From Microvirga pakistanensis (GTDB taxonomy: Bacteria > Pseudomonadota > Alphaproteobacteria > Rhizobiales > Beijerinckiaceae), in contig NZ_SPJX01000673.1 in NCBI RefSeq assembly GCF_004458765.1, positions 1 to 64,000 of the forward strand: a stretch of DNA of 64,000 bases, given 5' to 3'. The notes beneath the pieces are model-generated. The model was not told the origin of the DNA. It saw nothing but the letters and a program-made list of their open reading frames with translations, and did not search any database. Both the position numbers and the translations under genes were made by a program. Position 1 is the stretch's first letter, and every line of letters starts with the position of its first letter. Positions 43,400 to 52,867 of this stretch are shown in pieces.

Positions 43400-44393
43400 G
43401 GGCAAAGACGATGTGCTGGTTCGATACCAAGGCCGACTGCATCGCAAAGTCCAGAATGATGACGCCCACCACGAGGCCGATGAGGGAGGTCCAAAGGCCG
43501 AACACGAGCCAGGATGCAAAGGTGAGTGCCGCGCCCAGCGCGACCACCGGGGCTGGCCCCCGGACATCGGCGAAGCGGCCGGCCAGCGGAGCGGCGAAGA
43601 TCCCTATGGCGCCGACGATGCCGAACAGGCCGGCCACGTCGGCACCGAGGCCAAAAGGCGGTCCCTGGAGTCGAAAGGCTAAGATGGTCCAGAAGGCGGT
43701 GAAGGCGGCAAAAATCAGGGATTGGGTGAGTGCTGCCAGCCGCAAAGCCGGAAATTCGCGCCACAGGTGTATGATCGAGCCGAGCAATCTGTGATAGCCG
43801 AGACGCGAGACTGGTGGAGTGTGCGGCAGGACGGCCATCATCAGCGCCCCGGCCACTAGGGCCATGGGTACCCCAAGCCAGAACATGGCTCGCCAGCCGC
43901 CATGGGTCGCGACGAAGCCGGCGAGCGTCCGGCTCAGGAGGATCCCGGTCAGGATTCCGGCCAGGATCGTGCCGACGGTGGCACCCCGGCGCTCCGGGGC
44001 GGCAAGATATGCAGCCAGCGGGACGATCTGCTGGGCGACCGTCGATGCGATGCCGAGGAGCAGGGAGGCCGTCAGGAGCGAGGCTGCATTTGGCGCAGCC
44101 GCCGCCAAGGTCAGGGCAGCGGCCAGGACTCCGAACTGGACCACGATCAATCTTCTGCGCTCAAGGATATCGCCGAGAGGCACGAGAAGAGGGAGGCCGA
44201 TAGCGTAGCCGAGTTGGGTTGCCGTCGGCACCAGTGGTGACAGGGGGCCGGGCAGGTCAGCCTCAATGAGGCCGAGCATGGGCTGGTTGTAGTAGATGTT
44301 GGCGACCGCGATTCCGGCTGCGGCGGCCATGACGAAAATGACCGAACGGGTCACGATGGGAGAGGGACGCTCTGCCTCTTCAGGTTGCTTCAT
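43374..44393 (-). pseudogene. MFS transporter truncated at its C-terminus by the mini-element
   Basis: The reading frame encodes 339 residues of an MFS carrier with about ten helices: IYYNQPMLGLIEADLPG at the N-terminus, RRRLIVVQFGVLAAALTLAA, LGIASTVAQQIVPLAAYLAAP and VSNQHIVFA near the end. This YceL/AraJ-like subgroup normally continues for another 50-60 residues with the last two helices. Here, directly after IVFA, the frame enters the inverted repeat at 43399 and stops nine codons later (RFCRKLEL). The missing 3' end is not present beyond the element. The protein is probably non-functional. Confidence 0.8.
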
Positions 44394-44616
44394 TGTCCAT
44401 GCCCTAAGTGTATGGAAGGGTGTTCGGAGCAGAATCCGCTTACTGGCCCGTCTAGTGTGATGAGAGCAGCCTTTCCTTTCGGCTCAGCGTTCTCCCGACC
44501 CATCATGATCCATGCCCTTCCGTACCATCAGATGGAACGGCGATCGCGAACCCGTTTAGCGTCATCGAGACGAAAAGGTAGCGGCCGAAGAGCCATATGC
44601 GGAGACCGGTCATCGA

Positions 44617-45342
44617 TCACGGATCCGCCGTGACGAGGCTCTCCTGAAGCGGGGCCGTAGCCGCAACTGCATCGACAATGATGTCGGCAACCGCCTCCGG
44701 CATTGACAGCAGCGACATATGGCTGGCGTTCAGCTCCGTAGTTTTCGCTTCCATCCTCGCCGCCAGCTCACGCTGGAGATCGACGCTCACAGCCCGATCC
44801 TCGGTCGAGACAACATACCAATTCGGTCGTGCAGTCCACGCAGCCTCGGTGACCTGTTCTCCGAACGTGGTCTTCGCCAATGGGGCCTGAACGACTGCCA
44901 GCACACGCGCCTCATCCTCCGGCAGGTCTTGGGCGACATCGTGCACGAAACCGTCGACACTCATGCGCAGGAAATTCGTCCCCTCCTCTTTGATCCGGGA
45001 CAGCCCCGGCGGGGCGGCATGCGCCCCGACCTGGTCGCCGACCGACTCCCCGGCCTGAGGCGCGAAGGCCGCGACAAAGACGAGCGCCTTCACCTTGGGG
45101 TCAACACCCGCCTGCGTGATCACGGCGCCGCCCCAGCTATGTCAGACAAGGACGACCGGACCCTTGACGGCGTCCAACGCCCGCTGCGTGGCGGCGACGT
45201 CCTCGGCCAGCGACGTCGTTGGGTTCTGGACGGCAACAACTGGGATGCCCTTGTTCAGGAGGAGGGGAATGACGCGCTGCCAACTGGACCCGTCCGCCCA
45301 GGCTCCATGCACCAGGACGACGGTCGTTTCTGAACGATCCAT
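44617..45342 (-). pseudogene. Alpha/beta hydrolase interrupted by one nonsense codon at the nucleophile elbow
   Basis: Reading leftward from ATG 45342 the frame encodes MDRSETTVVLVHGAWADGSS, a typical short alpha/beta hydrolase start with the oxyanion-hole HG motif, through AVKGPVVLV. A TGA at 45144-45142 then occupies the position of the first Gly of the expected G-H-S-W-G-G; the same frame continues without shift as HSWGGAVITQAGVDPK to a normal end near LNASHMSLLSMPEAV, which carries the catalytic His. A single G to T change in GGA would explain it. The two pieces total 241 codons. It follows an intact paralogue in the same orientation. Confidence 0.85.
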
Positions 45343-45388
45343 TGGATACCCCTAAGATGGAATGGGTCCGAAGAGGGCGGGTTGAGGC

Positions 45389-46366
45389 TCAGCCTTTCAC
45401 GAAGGCGAGCAGATCCGGGTTGATGACGTCGGCATGTGTCGTCAGCATTCCATGCGGGTAGCCCTTGTAGACCTTGAGAGTGCCGTTCTTCAGAAGCTTT
45501 ACAGACTTGAGCGCGGAGTCGGCGATCGGGACGATCTGGTCGTCATCACCATGCATGACGAGCGTCGGCACCGAGATGGCCTTGAGATCTTCCGTCTGGT
45601 CAGTCTCCGAGAAGGCCCTGATGCCGTCGTAATGGGCCTTGGCCGAGCCAATCATACCCTGGCGCCACCAGTTCTGGATCACACCCGGATATACCTTAGC
45701 GCCCTCGCGGTTGAAGCCGTAGAACGGTCCCGTCGCCACGTCGAGGAAGAGTTGGGCCCGGTTGTCGGCGACACCCTTGCGAAAACCGTCGAACACCTCG
45801 ATCGGCAAGCCTTCCGGATTCCTCTCAGTCTTGAGCATCAGCGGTGGAACGGCGCTCACCAATACCGCCTTAGCGACGCGGCCCGCGGGCTCGCCGTGCT
45901 TGGCCACATAGCGGGCAACCTCGCCGCCGCCCGTTGAGTGGCCGATGTGGACAACGTTCTTCAGGTCGAGCGCTTCGACAACCGCGAAGGCGTCGGCGGC
46001 GTAATGGTCCATGTCGTGGCCCTCGCTGACCTGGGCCGAGCGGCCGTGCCCTCGACGGTCATGGGCAACGACGCGATAGCCATGCTGAAGGAAGAACAGC
46101 ATCTGTGCGTCCCAATCGTCGGAACTGAGAGGCCAGCCGTGGTGGAACATGATCGGCTGGGCATCCTTCGGGCCCCAGTCCTTGTAGAAGATTTCCGTGC
46201 CGTCCTTGGAGGTGATCGTCGCCATGGTGAGCATCCCTTTCGGTGGGGTTGGTGGTGTGGCCGCTTCCGGTGAACCCGGCAGTGCGAGGGAAGCGGTGAA
46301 GGCCGCTGCCGCCGCCAACGTGTCACGGCGGGTCAGGGAGATGGGAGAACGAGGGGGGGCGGACAT
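45389..46366 (-). CDS. Alpha/beta hydrolase, non-haem chloroperoxidase-like, Tat-exported
   Basis: The 325-residue protein begins with a twin-arginine signal, LTRRDTLAAAAAFTASLAL, then an alpha/beta hydrolase of the cofactor-free haloperoxidase/esterase group. Visible elements are the oxyanion-hole FHHGWPLSSDDWD, DRRGHGRS, nucleophile Ser in HIGHSTGGGE, acid Asp in VMHGDDDQIVP and His in YPHGMLTTH. Most relatives lack the signal and start at the internal MATITSKDGTEIFYKDWG, so export is a feature of this branch; internal initiation at that Met is also possible. It lies 16 bp after the MFS fusion gene in a leftward operon. Confidence 0.87.
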   Translation of the reverse strand: MSAPPRSPISLTRRDTLAAAAAFTASLALPGSPEAATPPTPPKGMLTMATITSKDGTEIFYKDWGPKDAQPIMFHHGWPLSSDDWDAQMLFFLQHGYRVVAHDRRGHGRSAQVSEGHDMDHYAADAFAVVEALDLKNVVHIGHSTGGGEVARYVAKHGEPAGRVAKAVLVSAVPPLMLKTERNPEGLPIEVFDGFRKGVADNRAQLFLDVATGPFYGFNREGAKVYPGVIQNWWRQGMIGSAKAHYDGIRAFSETDQTEDLKAISVPTLVMHGDDDQIVPIADSALKSVKLLKNGTLKVYKGYPHGMLTTHADVINPDLLAFVKG

Positions 46367-46382
46367 CGGGACTTCTCCTGGG

Positions 46383-48017
46383 TCAGGTTGTGGTGGGCTT
46401 CCCGCGCGGCTTGTCGATGCCGAGGAAGTGCTGCACCAGGGGCTCGTCCAGTCCCTGGTGGAATCGGCGCGCCTGGGACTGGATGTCGGCGTCGCTCTTC
46501 GACACGCGCCTGTGCTGGCGTAGGTGTTCGGCCCAGGACTCGACGAAGAACCACTCCACTAGGCGTTCCGGATCGGCGGCGTCCTCGGAGATGCCCCAGG
46601 CATAGGCCCCGTCCCGGCGCCGCTCCTCGGCAAGCCGGTACAGGGCGGCGAGGAAGGCCGGACGATCCTGCGGGAGGATCCGGTAGGTGATCATAATCAT
46701 CACCGGACTGCGATCATGGGCGACCGGCTCAGCGATGGCTGGCTCCGGCCAATGCAGGGAGGGCGTGAGGTCGCTTTCGCCTTTCGGCAGCGGTGCTCGA
46801 TGGGCCAGGATCCCACTCAAGGCCAGAGCGACGCCAGCGACGATCAGGGCCGCGTCTGTGCCGGTCTCCTGGGCCACGAGACCCCAACCCAGGCTCCCCG
46901 CCGCCATGGCGCCGTTGAAGGCGGTGAGATAGATCGCCAAGCCACGGCCCCGGATCCAATTCGGCAGGATGGCCTGCATGGTTCCATTGAGGGTGGTCAG
47001 CATCGTGATCCAGGCCGTCCCGAGCACGAAGGTCGCGAGCAGGCCCACGACTTCGAGATCCGTCAACGCGAGAAGGATAGTCGCGCCTGCGGTGACCAAG
47101 GTTGCGGCCAGAACCAAACCGTCCTGACCTAGGCGCGCCCGGGCGCGGGGCATCACAAGGGCGCCGCAGATCGCTCCGGCTCCGACGCTGCCGAGCAGGA
47201 GACCATAAAAGCCTGGACCGCCGCCGATCTCCTGGCGGGCCACGAGTGGCAGCAGCGCCCAGACTGCGCTGGCAGAGCCGAAGAACAGAACCGTGCGCCA
47301 AAGAATCCGGTGAAGGCTCCGGCTGGCGCGGGCATAACGGAAGCCTGCCCGCAGGGCTCCACCAAAATGCTCACGCAGACCGGCTTCGGCATCGGCCTCC
47401 CGCCGCCACCACAGGAGGGCGGCACTAACAATTGCATAGGTCAGCACATCGACGCCGTAGACCGCTGCCGCGCCAAGCGCCGCCAGGACGAACCCGCCAA
47501 GCGCCGGGCCGATAGAGCGGGCGATGTTGATGCCAAGCGAATTGAGCGCCACGGCTCCCTTGATGTCGGCCTTGGGCACCAGCTCCGGCGTGATTGCCTG
47601 CCAGGCAGGGGTCGCCAGCGCAGCCCCTGTGCCACCGAGGAAGGTGAGCAGGACTAGGCTCTCCACCGTGACATTGCCGGTCCAGGCCAAGAGGGCGAGA
47701 GTGGAGCTGACGAGGCCGAGGCCGACCTGGATCACGATCAGGAAGCGGCGGCGGTCAAGGATGTCCGACAGGACGCCGGCGGGAATGGCGAAGAGAAAGA
47801 CGGGAAGCGTCCCAGCCGCCTGGATCATCGCCACGGCGGCGGGCGAAGCCGACAGGTCCGTGACGAGCCAGGAGGAGGAGACATCGCGCATGAAGGTGCC
47901 GATGTTGCCGAGCACGGTCGCGGCCCAGATCACCGCGAATAGGCGGTGGTGCAGCGGTGCGAAGGTGCCGGGAGGAGGGGCGGCCCCATTGGCTAGGGTG
48001 GTTCCGGTTCCGCTCAT
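46383..48017 (-). CDS. MFS exporter (EntS-like) fused to an antibiotic-biosynthesis-monooxygenase-like domain
   Basis: The 544-residue protein has a 12-helix MFS_3-type transporter (FAPLHHRLFAVIWAATVLGN, then FMRDVSSSWLVTDLSASPAA, ILDRRRFLIVIQVGLGL) to about residue 410, then a cytosolic domain of about 110 residues beginning MIMITYRILPQDRPAFLAAL with EWFFVESWAEHLRQHRRVSK, the ABM/dimeric alpha-beta barrel pattern. The fusion is known in this family; the tail may sense or modify the exported compound. The start overlaps the DoxX stop as ATGA. Substrate unknown. Confidence 0.87.
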   Translation of the reverse strand: MSGTGTTLANGAAPPPGTFAPLHHRLFAVIWAATVLGNIGTFMRDVSSSWLVTDLSASPAAVAMIQAAGTLPVFLFAIPAGVLSDILDRRRFLIVIQVGLGLVSSTLALLAWTGNVTVESLVLLTFLGGTGAALATPAWQAITPELVPKADIKGAVALNSLGINIARSIGPALGGFVLAALGAAAVYGVDVLTYAIVSAALLWWRREADAEAGLREHFGGALRAGFRYARASRSLHRILWRTVLFFGSASAVWALLPLVARQEIGGGPGFYGLLLGSVGAGAICGALVMPRARARLGQDGLVLAATLVTAGATILLALTDLEVVGLLATFVLGTAWITMLTTLNGTMQAILPNWIRGRGLAIYLTAFNGAMAAGSLGWGLVAQETGTDAALIVAGVALALSGILAHRAPLPKGESDLTPSLHWPEPAIAEPVAHDRSPVMIMITYRILPQDRPAFLAALYRLAEERRRDGAYAWGISEDAADPERLVEWFFVESWAEHLRQHRRVSKSDADIQSQARRFHQGLDEPLVQHFLGIDKPRGKPTTT

Positions 48018-48439
48018 CAGCGCGGTCCTGCGCCGTTGACGAACAGGGCTGATACGGCCAAGCCGCCGACGATGGCAACATGCTCAAAGAAGGTGGCGGT
48101 CTGACGGCCCCGATCCAGACCCTCGAACATCCAGAATGGATGCGCCAGGAACGTCGCGAGAGCCGTGAACACGGCGAGGATGCCGGCTCCGAGCCAGCAG
48201 AAGCGGCGCGTCAGGAATAGGACCGAGCCGCCGAGTTGCGTGACGATGACGGACGCAGCGACGAGAACGGCCGGTTGCAGCCCGAGACCCGCAACCTCCC
48301 CGGTTGTGCTGGCAAAGTCGATCAGCTTGACGACGCCGCTAATCAGGAACGGCGAGGCCAGGGCAAGCCGGGCGATGAAGGCGGCGCCGGGCACGGCCAG
48401 CACATGGGCGATAGGGCGGGGGACGGTGACGTCATGCAT
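48017..48439 (-). CDS. DoxX-family membrane protein
   Basis: The 140-residue protein has four helices and the DoxX motif: FIARLALASPFLISGVVKLI near the N-terminus, then LGLQPAVLVAASVIVTQLGG and FLAHPFWMFEG. Family members are small quinone-linked or redox-related membrane proteins. It is 12 bp after the amidohydrolase gene and overlaps the MFS fusion gene, so the three are co-translated. Function in this cluster is unknown. Confidence 0.87.
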   Translation of the reverse strand: MHDVTVPRPIAHVLAVPGAAFIARLALASPFLISGVVKLIDFASTTGEVAGLGLQPAVLVAASVIVTQLGGSVLFLTRRFCWLGAGILAVFTALATFLAHPFWMFEGLDRGRQTATFFEHVAIVGGLAVSALFVNGAGPR

Positions 48440-48451
48440 GGCACATCTCCC

Positions 48452-50416
48452 TCAAAAGGCCCAACAGGAGCAGCCGAGCACGCCCCAGAACGAGCGGGCG
48501 TCGGAGGTTGACGTGTTGGCGCCCCAGGCGCTGGCATGCGCGTGGCCATGCACGCCGCAGGAACTGGCACAGGCGCAGGCTGCCGCCGCGAAGGCGTACT
48601 TGCGCGCCTCGTCACTGCCGGCCCGCTGCTGATAGCCGCCAAAGCTCCGCACCGGCGACCAGTCCGGCATGGGCGGGGGCAGGGAGGGCGCAAGATCCTT
48701 GAACTCGGCGTCGCCATGCACGACCTTGCCGCCGAGCAGCGTGAGAACGGACGTGATGTCCTGGATCGCGTCCTCCGGCACGGCGAAGTAGTCGTCGGAC
48801 AGCACTGCCAGATCGGCCAGTTGGCCTTGCCGGATCTGACCCTTCTTGCCGGCCTCGTTGGAGAACCAGGTGTTGGCCTCCGTCCACAGCCGCAGGGCAC
48901 TCTCACGATCCAGACGATTGGCTGCTGGATAGAGCGTCAGCCCTCCCAGCGTCTTGCCGGTCACAAGCCAGGACAGGGAGATCCAGGGATTGTAGGAGGC
49001 GACGCGGGTGGCGTCCGTGCCGGCGCCCACCGGCACGCCGGCGTCCAGCATGCGCTTGATGGGCGGCGTGCGCTCCGCCGCCTTGTTGCCGTAGCGCTCG
49101 ACGAAGTCCTCGCCCTGGAACGCCATGCGGTGCTGGACCGCGATGCCGCCACCCAGGGCCGCGATGCGGTCGATGTTGCGGTCGTCGATGGTCTCGGCAT
49201 GGTCGAAGAACCAGTGCAGGCCGTCAAAGGGAATGTCCCTGTTCACCTTCTCGAACACGTCGAGCGCCCGGGTGATGGTCTCGTTATAGGTGGCGTGCAG
49301 CCGCCACGGCCAACGGTTCTCGACCAGGAGACGGACGACCGGCTCAAGATCCCCCTCCATGTTCGGCGGCATCTCGGGGCGCTCGACCTTGAAGTCCTCG
49401 AAGTCGGCGGCGGAGTAGACCAGCATCTCGCCCGCACCATTGTGGCGGTAGAGATCGTCGCCCCGGCCCGGCTTGACCTGTTTGGACCAGCTGTCGAAGT
49501 CCTTGAGCTCCTCCTCCGGCTTCTGGGTGAACAGGTTGTACGCGAGGCGCACCGTCAGGTGCCCTTCGCGGTGCAACTCCTCGATGATCCGGTAATCGTC
49601 CGGATAGTTCTGGAAGCCGCCGCCGGCGTCGATCACGCCGGTGACGCCGAGGCGGTTGACCTCGCGCATGAAGTGGCGCGAGGAGCTCTTCTGGTACTCG
49701 GGCGGCAGCTTCGGGCCCTTTGCCAGGGTGGCGTACAGGATGGTGGCATTGGGCCTAGCGATCAGCAGACCTGTGGGGTTGCCCTGAGCATCGCGCTGGA
49801 TCTCGCCGCCGGGAGGATTGGGTGTGTCCTTGGTGTACCCGACAGCGCGCAGGGCCGCGCCGTTGAGCAGGGCGCGGTCATACAGGTGGAGGATGAAGAC
49901 GGGTGTGCCGGGCGAGACGGCGTTGATCTCGTCGAGCGTTGGCAGGCGCTTCTCGGCAAACTGGTGCTCGGTGAAGCCGCCGACCACGCGCACCCACTGC
50001 GGCGCCGGTGTGCGGTCCACCTGCTCTTTCAGCATCCGCATGGCATCGGCCAGGGAACGCACGCCGTCCCAGCGCAACTCCATGTTGTAGTTGAGGCCGC
50101 CGCGGATGATGTGCATGTGGCTGTCGATCAGCCCCGGGATGACGCGGCGTCCCTTGAGGTCGATCCGCTGCGTGATCGGTCCGGCGAGAGGCATCACCTC
50201 CTGTTCGTCGCCGACGGCCGCGAAGCGTCCGTCCCGGATGAGCAGCGCCGATGCTTCGGGCTTCTGACGATCGAGCGTAGTGATCTTGCCATTATGAAGG
50301 ATGAGATCAGCGGACGTGTTCATGAATTGCGCCTCGGTCCATTCAGGAAGTGAAAGCCCGGCCGCCAATGCACCAAGCCCGTTGACGACGCTGCGTCGAT
50401 TGAGGGAGCTCACCAT
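48452..50416 (-). CDS. Tat-exported YtcJ-like amidohydrolase with Cys-rich C-terminal tail
   Basis: From ATG 50416 (GGAGAA site) the product is 654 residues. A twin-arginine signal, NRRSVVNGLGALAAGLSLP, precedes an amidohydrolase of the YtcJ/ExoP group: DLILHNGKITTLDRQKPEA, metal-binding HxH in LIDSHMHIIRGG, the later FDHAETID His and PVGAGTDATRVASYNPW with the catalytic Asp. The last 40 residues hold four to five cysteines and histidines (AAACACASSCGVHGHAHAS, then GVLGCSCWAF), possibly a metal-binding or anchoring tail. These enzymes hydrolyse amides or esters with broad specificity. The frame remains open to 50662 but upstream codons are not family-like. Confidence 0.87.
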   Translation of the reverse strand: MVSSLNRRSVVNGLGALAAGLSLPEWTEAQFMNTSADLILHNGKITTLDRQKPEASALLIRDGRFAAVGDEQEVMPLAGPITQRIDLKGRRVIPGLIDSHMHIIRGGLNYNMELRWDGVRSLADAMRMLKEQVDRTPAPQWVRVVGGFTEHQFAEKRLPTLDEINAVSPGTPVFILHLYDRALLNGAALRAVGYTKDTPNPPGGEIQRDAQGNPTGLLIARPNATILYATLAKGPKLPPEYQKSSSRHFMREVNRLGVTGVIDAGGGFQNYPDDYRIIEELHREGHLTVRLAYNLFTQKPEEELKDFDSWSKQVKPGRGDDLYRHNGAGEMLVYSAADFEDFKVERPEMPPNMEGDLEPVVRLLVENRWPWRLHATYNETITRALDVFEKVNRDIPFDGLHWFFDHAETIDDRNIDRIAALGGGIAVQHRMAFQGEDFVERYGNKAAERTPPIKRMLDAGVPVGAGTDATRVASYNPWISLSWLVTGKTLGGLTLYPAANRLDRESALRLWTEANTWFSNEAGKKGQIRQGQLADLAVLSDDYFAVPEDAIQDITSVLTLLGGKVVHGDAEFKDLAPSLPPPMPDWSPVRSFGGYQQRAGSDEARKYAFAAAACACASSCGVHGHAHASAWGANTSTSDARSFWGVLGCSCWAF

Positions 50417-50483
50417 TGCAGTTCTCCGGCCGGGCGCGATCCTATGCACTTCCGGTGGTTGGGAAGGGTGAAGCGGCGCGGAA

Positions 50484-50762
50484 TCATGATGCCTTACTCT
50501 GCCCTTCACCTGCCCGTCCGGAGGGCCTGCCGCCTTGCGGCAGGTGGCCGAAGACGTGCGGACGGAGCTGATGCAGCCAGGACTCTGCCGGCGATTCCTT
50601 CTGCCAGATGCCCTTGAGTAGCGGCGGGATCTGCTCTCCGACGAGAATGCCGAGCAGGCCAATCAAGGCGACCACGGGCGGCGCCGGAGAGCGCACGTTC
50701 AGCATGCTGTAGATGACGCCAACCAGGAGGCCGGCCCCAAGCGACATGAGGTAGATTCTCAT
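50484..50762 (-). CDS. XapX domain-containing small membrane protein
   Basis: From ATG 50762 the product is 92 residues. The first half, MRIYLMSLGAGLLVGVIYSM then LNVRSPAPPVVALIGLLGIL, is the XapX signature: two helices around a conserved RSPAPP. The hydrophilic C-terminal 40 residues are longer than in most members. XapX genes commonly sit next to amidohydrolase or isochorismatase genes, as here; function is unknown. Confidence 0.87.
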   Translation of the reverse strand: MRIYLMSLGAGLLVGVIYSMLNVRSPAPPVVALIGLLGILVGEQIPPLLKGIWQKESPAESWLHQLRPHVFGHLPQGGRPSGRAGEGQSKAS

Positions 50763-50879
50763 TGCATCCTTCCTAATGAATGCTTGGGGAGGGCGGCGCA
50801 TCGGCATTGATGCGCCGCCAACTCGCGCAGAGACCGATTAATTGTCTGCCAGGCTTAGGCAAACCAGCCCTGAACCAGA

Positions 50880-51554
50880 TTATTCAGCGGCCTGAGCGTG
50901 GGAACCCTCGCTCGCGCCGAACATCGTCTTGGCGTAGATGATGCCGAGCCCATAGGCGCCGCCAAACCTTTTCGCGATACCGGTGGTCATGTCGTAGGTC
51001 TCGGTACGAGCCCAGTCGCGCTGGAGTTCGAGCAGGTACTGCAAGGATGTCATAGGTCTGGCGCCTGCCTGGATCATTCGCTCCATCGCCCGCTCGTGCG
51101 CCTCCTCCGAGACGTCGCCGCAAGCATCGGCGATGACGTAGACCTCGAAGCCTTGATCGATCGCTGACAAAGCCGGGCCTACGATGCAGACCGACGTCCA
51201 CAGACCCGACAGCACGATCCGGTTCTTACCTATCTCGTTGATGCGTTCGATCACGGTGGCATCTTCCCAGGTGTTCATCGACGTGCGGTCGAGAAGAGCC
51301 TGCCCTGGGAACGCGTCGGTAATCTCAGTGAACATTGGCCCAGAGAAGCTCTTCTCGGCCACTGTCGTCAGGATAGTCGATACACCGAAACCCGCCGCGG
51401 AGTGGGCGACGAGCGCCGCGTTGTTGCGCAGCATCACCGCGTCGATCGACTTGGTCGCGAACGACATCTGCGACTGGAAGTCGATCATGATGAGCGTGTG
51501 GTCCTTCGGTGCGACGAGCTGTGCGCCGGGGGTCGGTGTGGCATTGGTGGTCAT
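50880..51554 (-). CDS. Isochorismatase-family cysteine hydrolase (YcaC-like)
   Basis: The 224-residue protein is a YcaC-type isochorismatase-like hydrolase. The catalytic Asp is in TLIMIDFQSQMSFATKSID, and the nucleophilic Cys is in VLSGLWTSVCIVGPALSAID, with a preceding cis-peptide region at the Gly-Leu-Trp. A GAAGGAGAAG site precedes ATG 51554. It is transcribed leftward, 118 bp before the XapX gene, and so may head the XapX-amidohydrolase-DoxX-MFS cluster. The physiological substrate of YcaC-like enzymes is not established. Confidence 0.88.
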   Translation of the reverse strand: MTTNATPTPGAQLVAPKDHTLIMIDFQSQMSFATKSIDAVMLRNNAALVAHSAAGFGVSTILTTVAEKSFSGPMFTEITDAFPGQALLDRTSMNTWEDATVIERINEIGKNRIVLSGLWTSVCIVGPALSAIDQGFEVYVIADACGDVSEEAHERAMERMIQAGARPMTSLQYLLELQRDWARTETYDMTTGIAKRFGGAYGLGIIYAKTMFGASEGSHAQAAE

Positions 51555-51696
51555 GGTCTTCTCCTTCGTTGAGCAGGATTTGCGGCATCATGGGATGCGA
51601 CAGGAGGCTTCTTCAGGCCCGGAGCACTCCTCTTCCGTGCCGCCAGATACGCAGGTGACTGATACGATGTCTGTTCTTGCCCGGCTGGGCCCAAAG

Positions 51697-52131
51697 TTAC
51701 CGCCCTTGGGATCCTTTACCCACAGGCCCCTCGGAATGATCGACGGCCGATAGGATGCACGATAGAAGCTCATCCGCCTCCAATGGCTTCGCGATGTAGC
51801 ACTTGATGCCTTCCCCCAGTGCCTGTGGGCGGATGCGATCCTCGGGATAGGCTGTCATCAGGATGGTCGGGATCGTAAAACCAGACGCGGCGAGCTCTCG
51901 ATGAAGCTCGAACCCGCCCATCCCAGGCATCCGCACGTCCGTGATCAGGCAGTCCATCTTGTGCAGATCCTCCGACCCCAGGAGCGTGGCCGCCGAGTCG
52001 AATTCCGCAGCAGCAAACCCCAATGCTTTGACCAGATCGACGGTGGCATCGCGGGCGGATTCATCATCATCCACGATCGCGATCAGCAAGTCGCCCACCC
52101 TCTGGCCCCTTACGAAACCCCGGAAGATCAT
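51697..52131 (-). CDS. Single-domain response regulator
   Basis: The protein of up to 144 residues is a receiver domain alone: acidic pocket in IAIVDDDESARD, phosphoacceptor Asp in DCLITDVRMPGMGGFELHRE, Thr in ILMTAYPEDRI and Lys in CYIAKPLEADELL. The first 14 residues are not receiver-like, so a later GTG start near LLIAIVDDD is possible. It lies 98 bp downstream of the FixJ-like regulator and is likely to be an extra phosphate acceptor or sink for the MASE4 kinase. Confidence 0.85.
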   Translation of the reverse strand: MIFRGFVRGQRVGDLLIAIVDDDESARDATVDLVKALGFAAAEFDSAATLLGSEDLHKMDCLITDVRMPGMGGFELHRELAASGFTIPTILMTAYPEDRIRPQALGEGIKCYIAKPLEADELLSCILSAVDHSEGPVGKGSQGR

Positions 52132-52229
52132 GTGACCTCGGCCCGGGCTGGCGGCGTGACAACTCCAACGCCGAGCTGATCATCGCAAGGGCGGGCGGAT
52201 GAGTTCAATCGAACTGTGGTGGCGGGTGT

Positions 52230-52856
52230 CTACGCCTTTCCGGTAGCCGCGTTGATACTATCGGCAATCCGGACAAGGTCTGCGAGGGAGGGGGCGTTCA
52301 TTTTGCGCATGACTTGGGCGCGATGGACCTTCACAGTCATCTCGCTCAATCCCAACTCGGCCGCGATCTGCTTGTTCAACATGCCGGTCACGACTAAAGC
52401 CATCGTCTCCTGCTCCCGCGGCGTCAGCGAGGTGTATCTCGCCCGCAATTCCGTGAGCGCCTCCTCGTCTGCCCGGCGGCGGCGATCAAGCGCGATCCCC
52501 GCATGGACCGCATCGAGCAGGTCCTGATCTCGGAATGGCTTGGTGAGGAACTCGATCGCCCCTGCCTTCATGGCGGCGACCGACATCGGGATGTCACCGT
52601 GGCCGGTGATAAACACGATCGGAAACCTCATGCCGATGGATTCCTGCAATCGCTGGAACTCGAGCCCGCTGGTGTCAGGCAGCCGGACATCGAGAACGAG
52701 ACAGGTGGGGAGGTCGATGCGGTGATCATCCAGGAACGCCTCGACCGAACCGTAGGAGCGCACCTCGTGACCGACCGAGCGAAGAAGGTCCTCGATCGAC
52801 TCGCGGACATAGAAGTCATCATCAATAATGTAGACGATTGAACCTTTCCTGTTCAT
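52230..52856 (-). CDS. FixJ-family response regulator (REC-LuxR)
   Basis: From ATG 52856 the product is 208 residues: a receiver domain (VYIIDDDFYVRESIEDLLRS, phosphoacceptor in LVLDVRLPDTSGLEF, Lys in FLTKPFRDQDLLDA) and a LuxR-type helix-turn-helix (LTPREQETMALVVTGMLNKQ, IAAELGLSEMTVKVHRAQVM). It is the cognate regulator of the kinase whose gene ends 11 bp upstream. A TTG start at 52871 overlapping the kinase stop is an alternative. Confidence 0.92.
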   Translation of the reverse strand: MNRKGSIVYIIDDDFYVRESIEDLLRSVGHEVRSYGSVEAFLDDHRIDLPTCLVLDVRLPDTSGLEFQRLQESIGMRFPIVFITGHGDIPMSVAAMKAGAIEFLTKPFRDQDLLDAVHAGIALDRRRRADEEALTELRARYTSLTPREQETMALVVTGMLNKQIAAELGLSEMTVKVHRAQVMRKMNAPSLADLVRIADSINAATGKA

Positions 52857-52867
52857 GGGCTTGATCC

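Noticed and set aside
45142..45144. Selenocysteine recoding of the in-frame TGA
   Set aside because: The position is normally Gly, not Cys, and no SECIS-like hairpin directly downstream was evident; a nonsense mutation is simpler.
48536..50353. 605-codon open frame on the plus strand
   Set aside because: It lies wholly antisense to the YtcJ-like amidohydrolase, whose minus-strand product has full-length family similarity; the plus frame has no recognisable motif and results from high GC.
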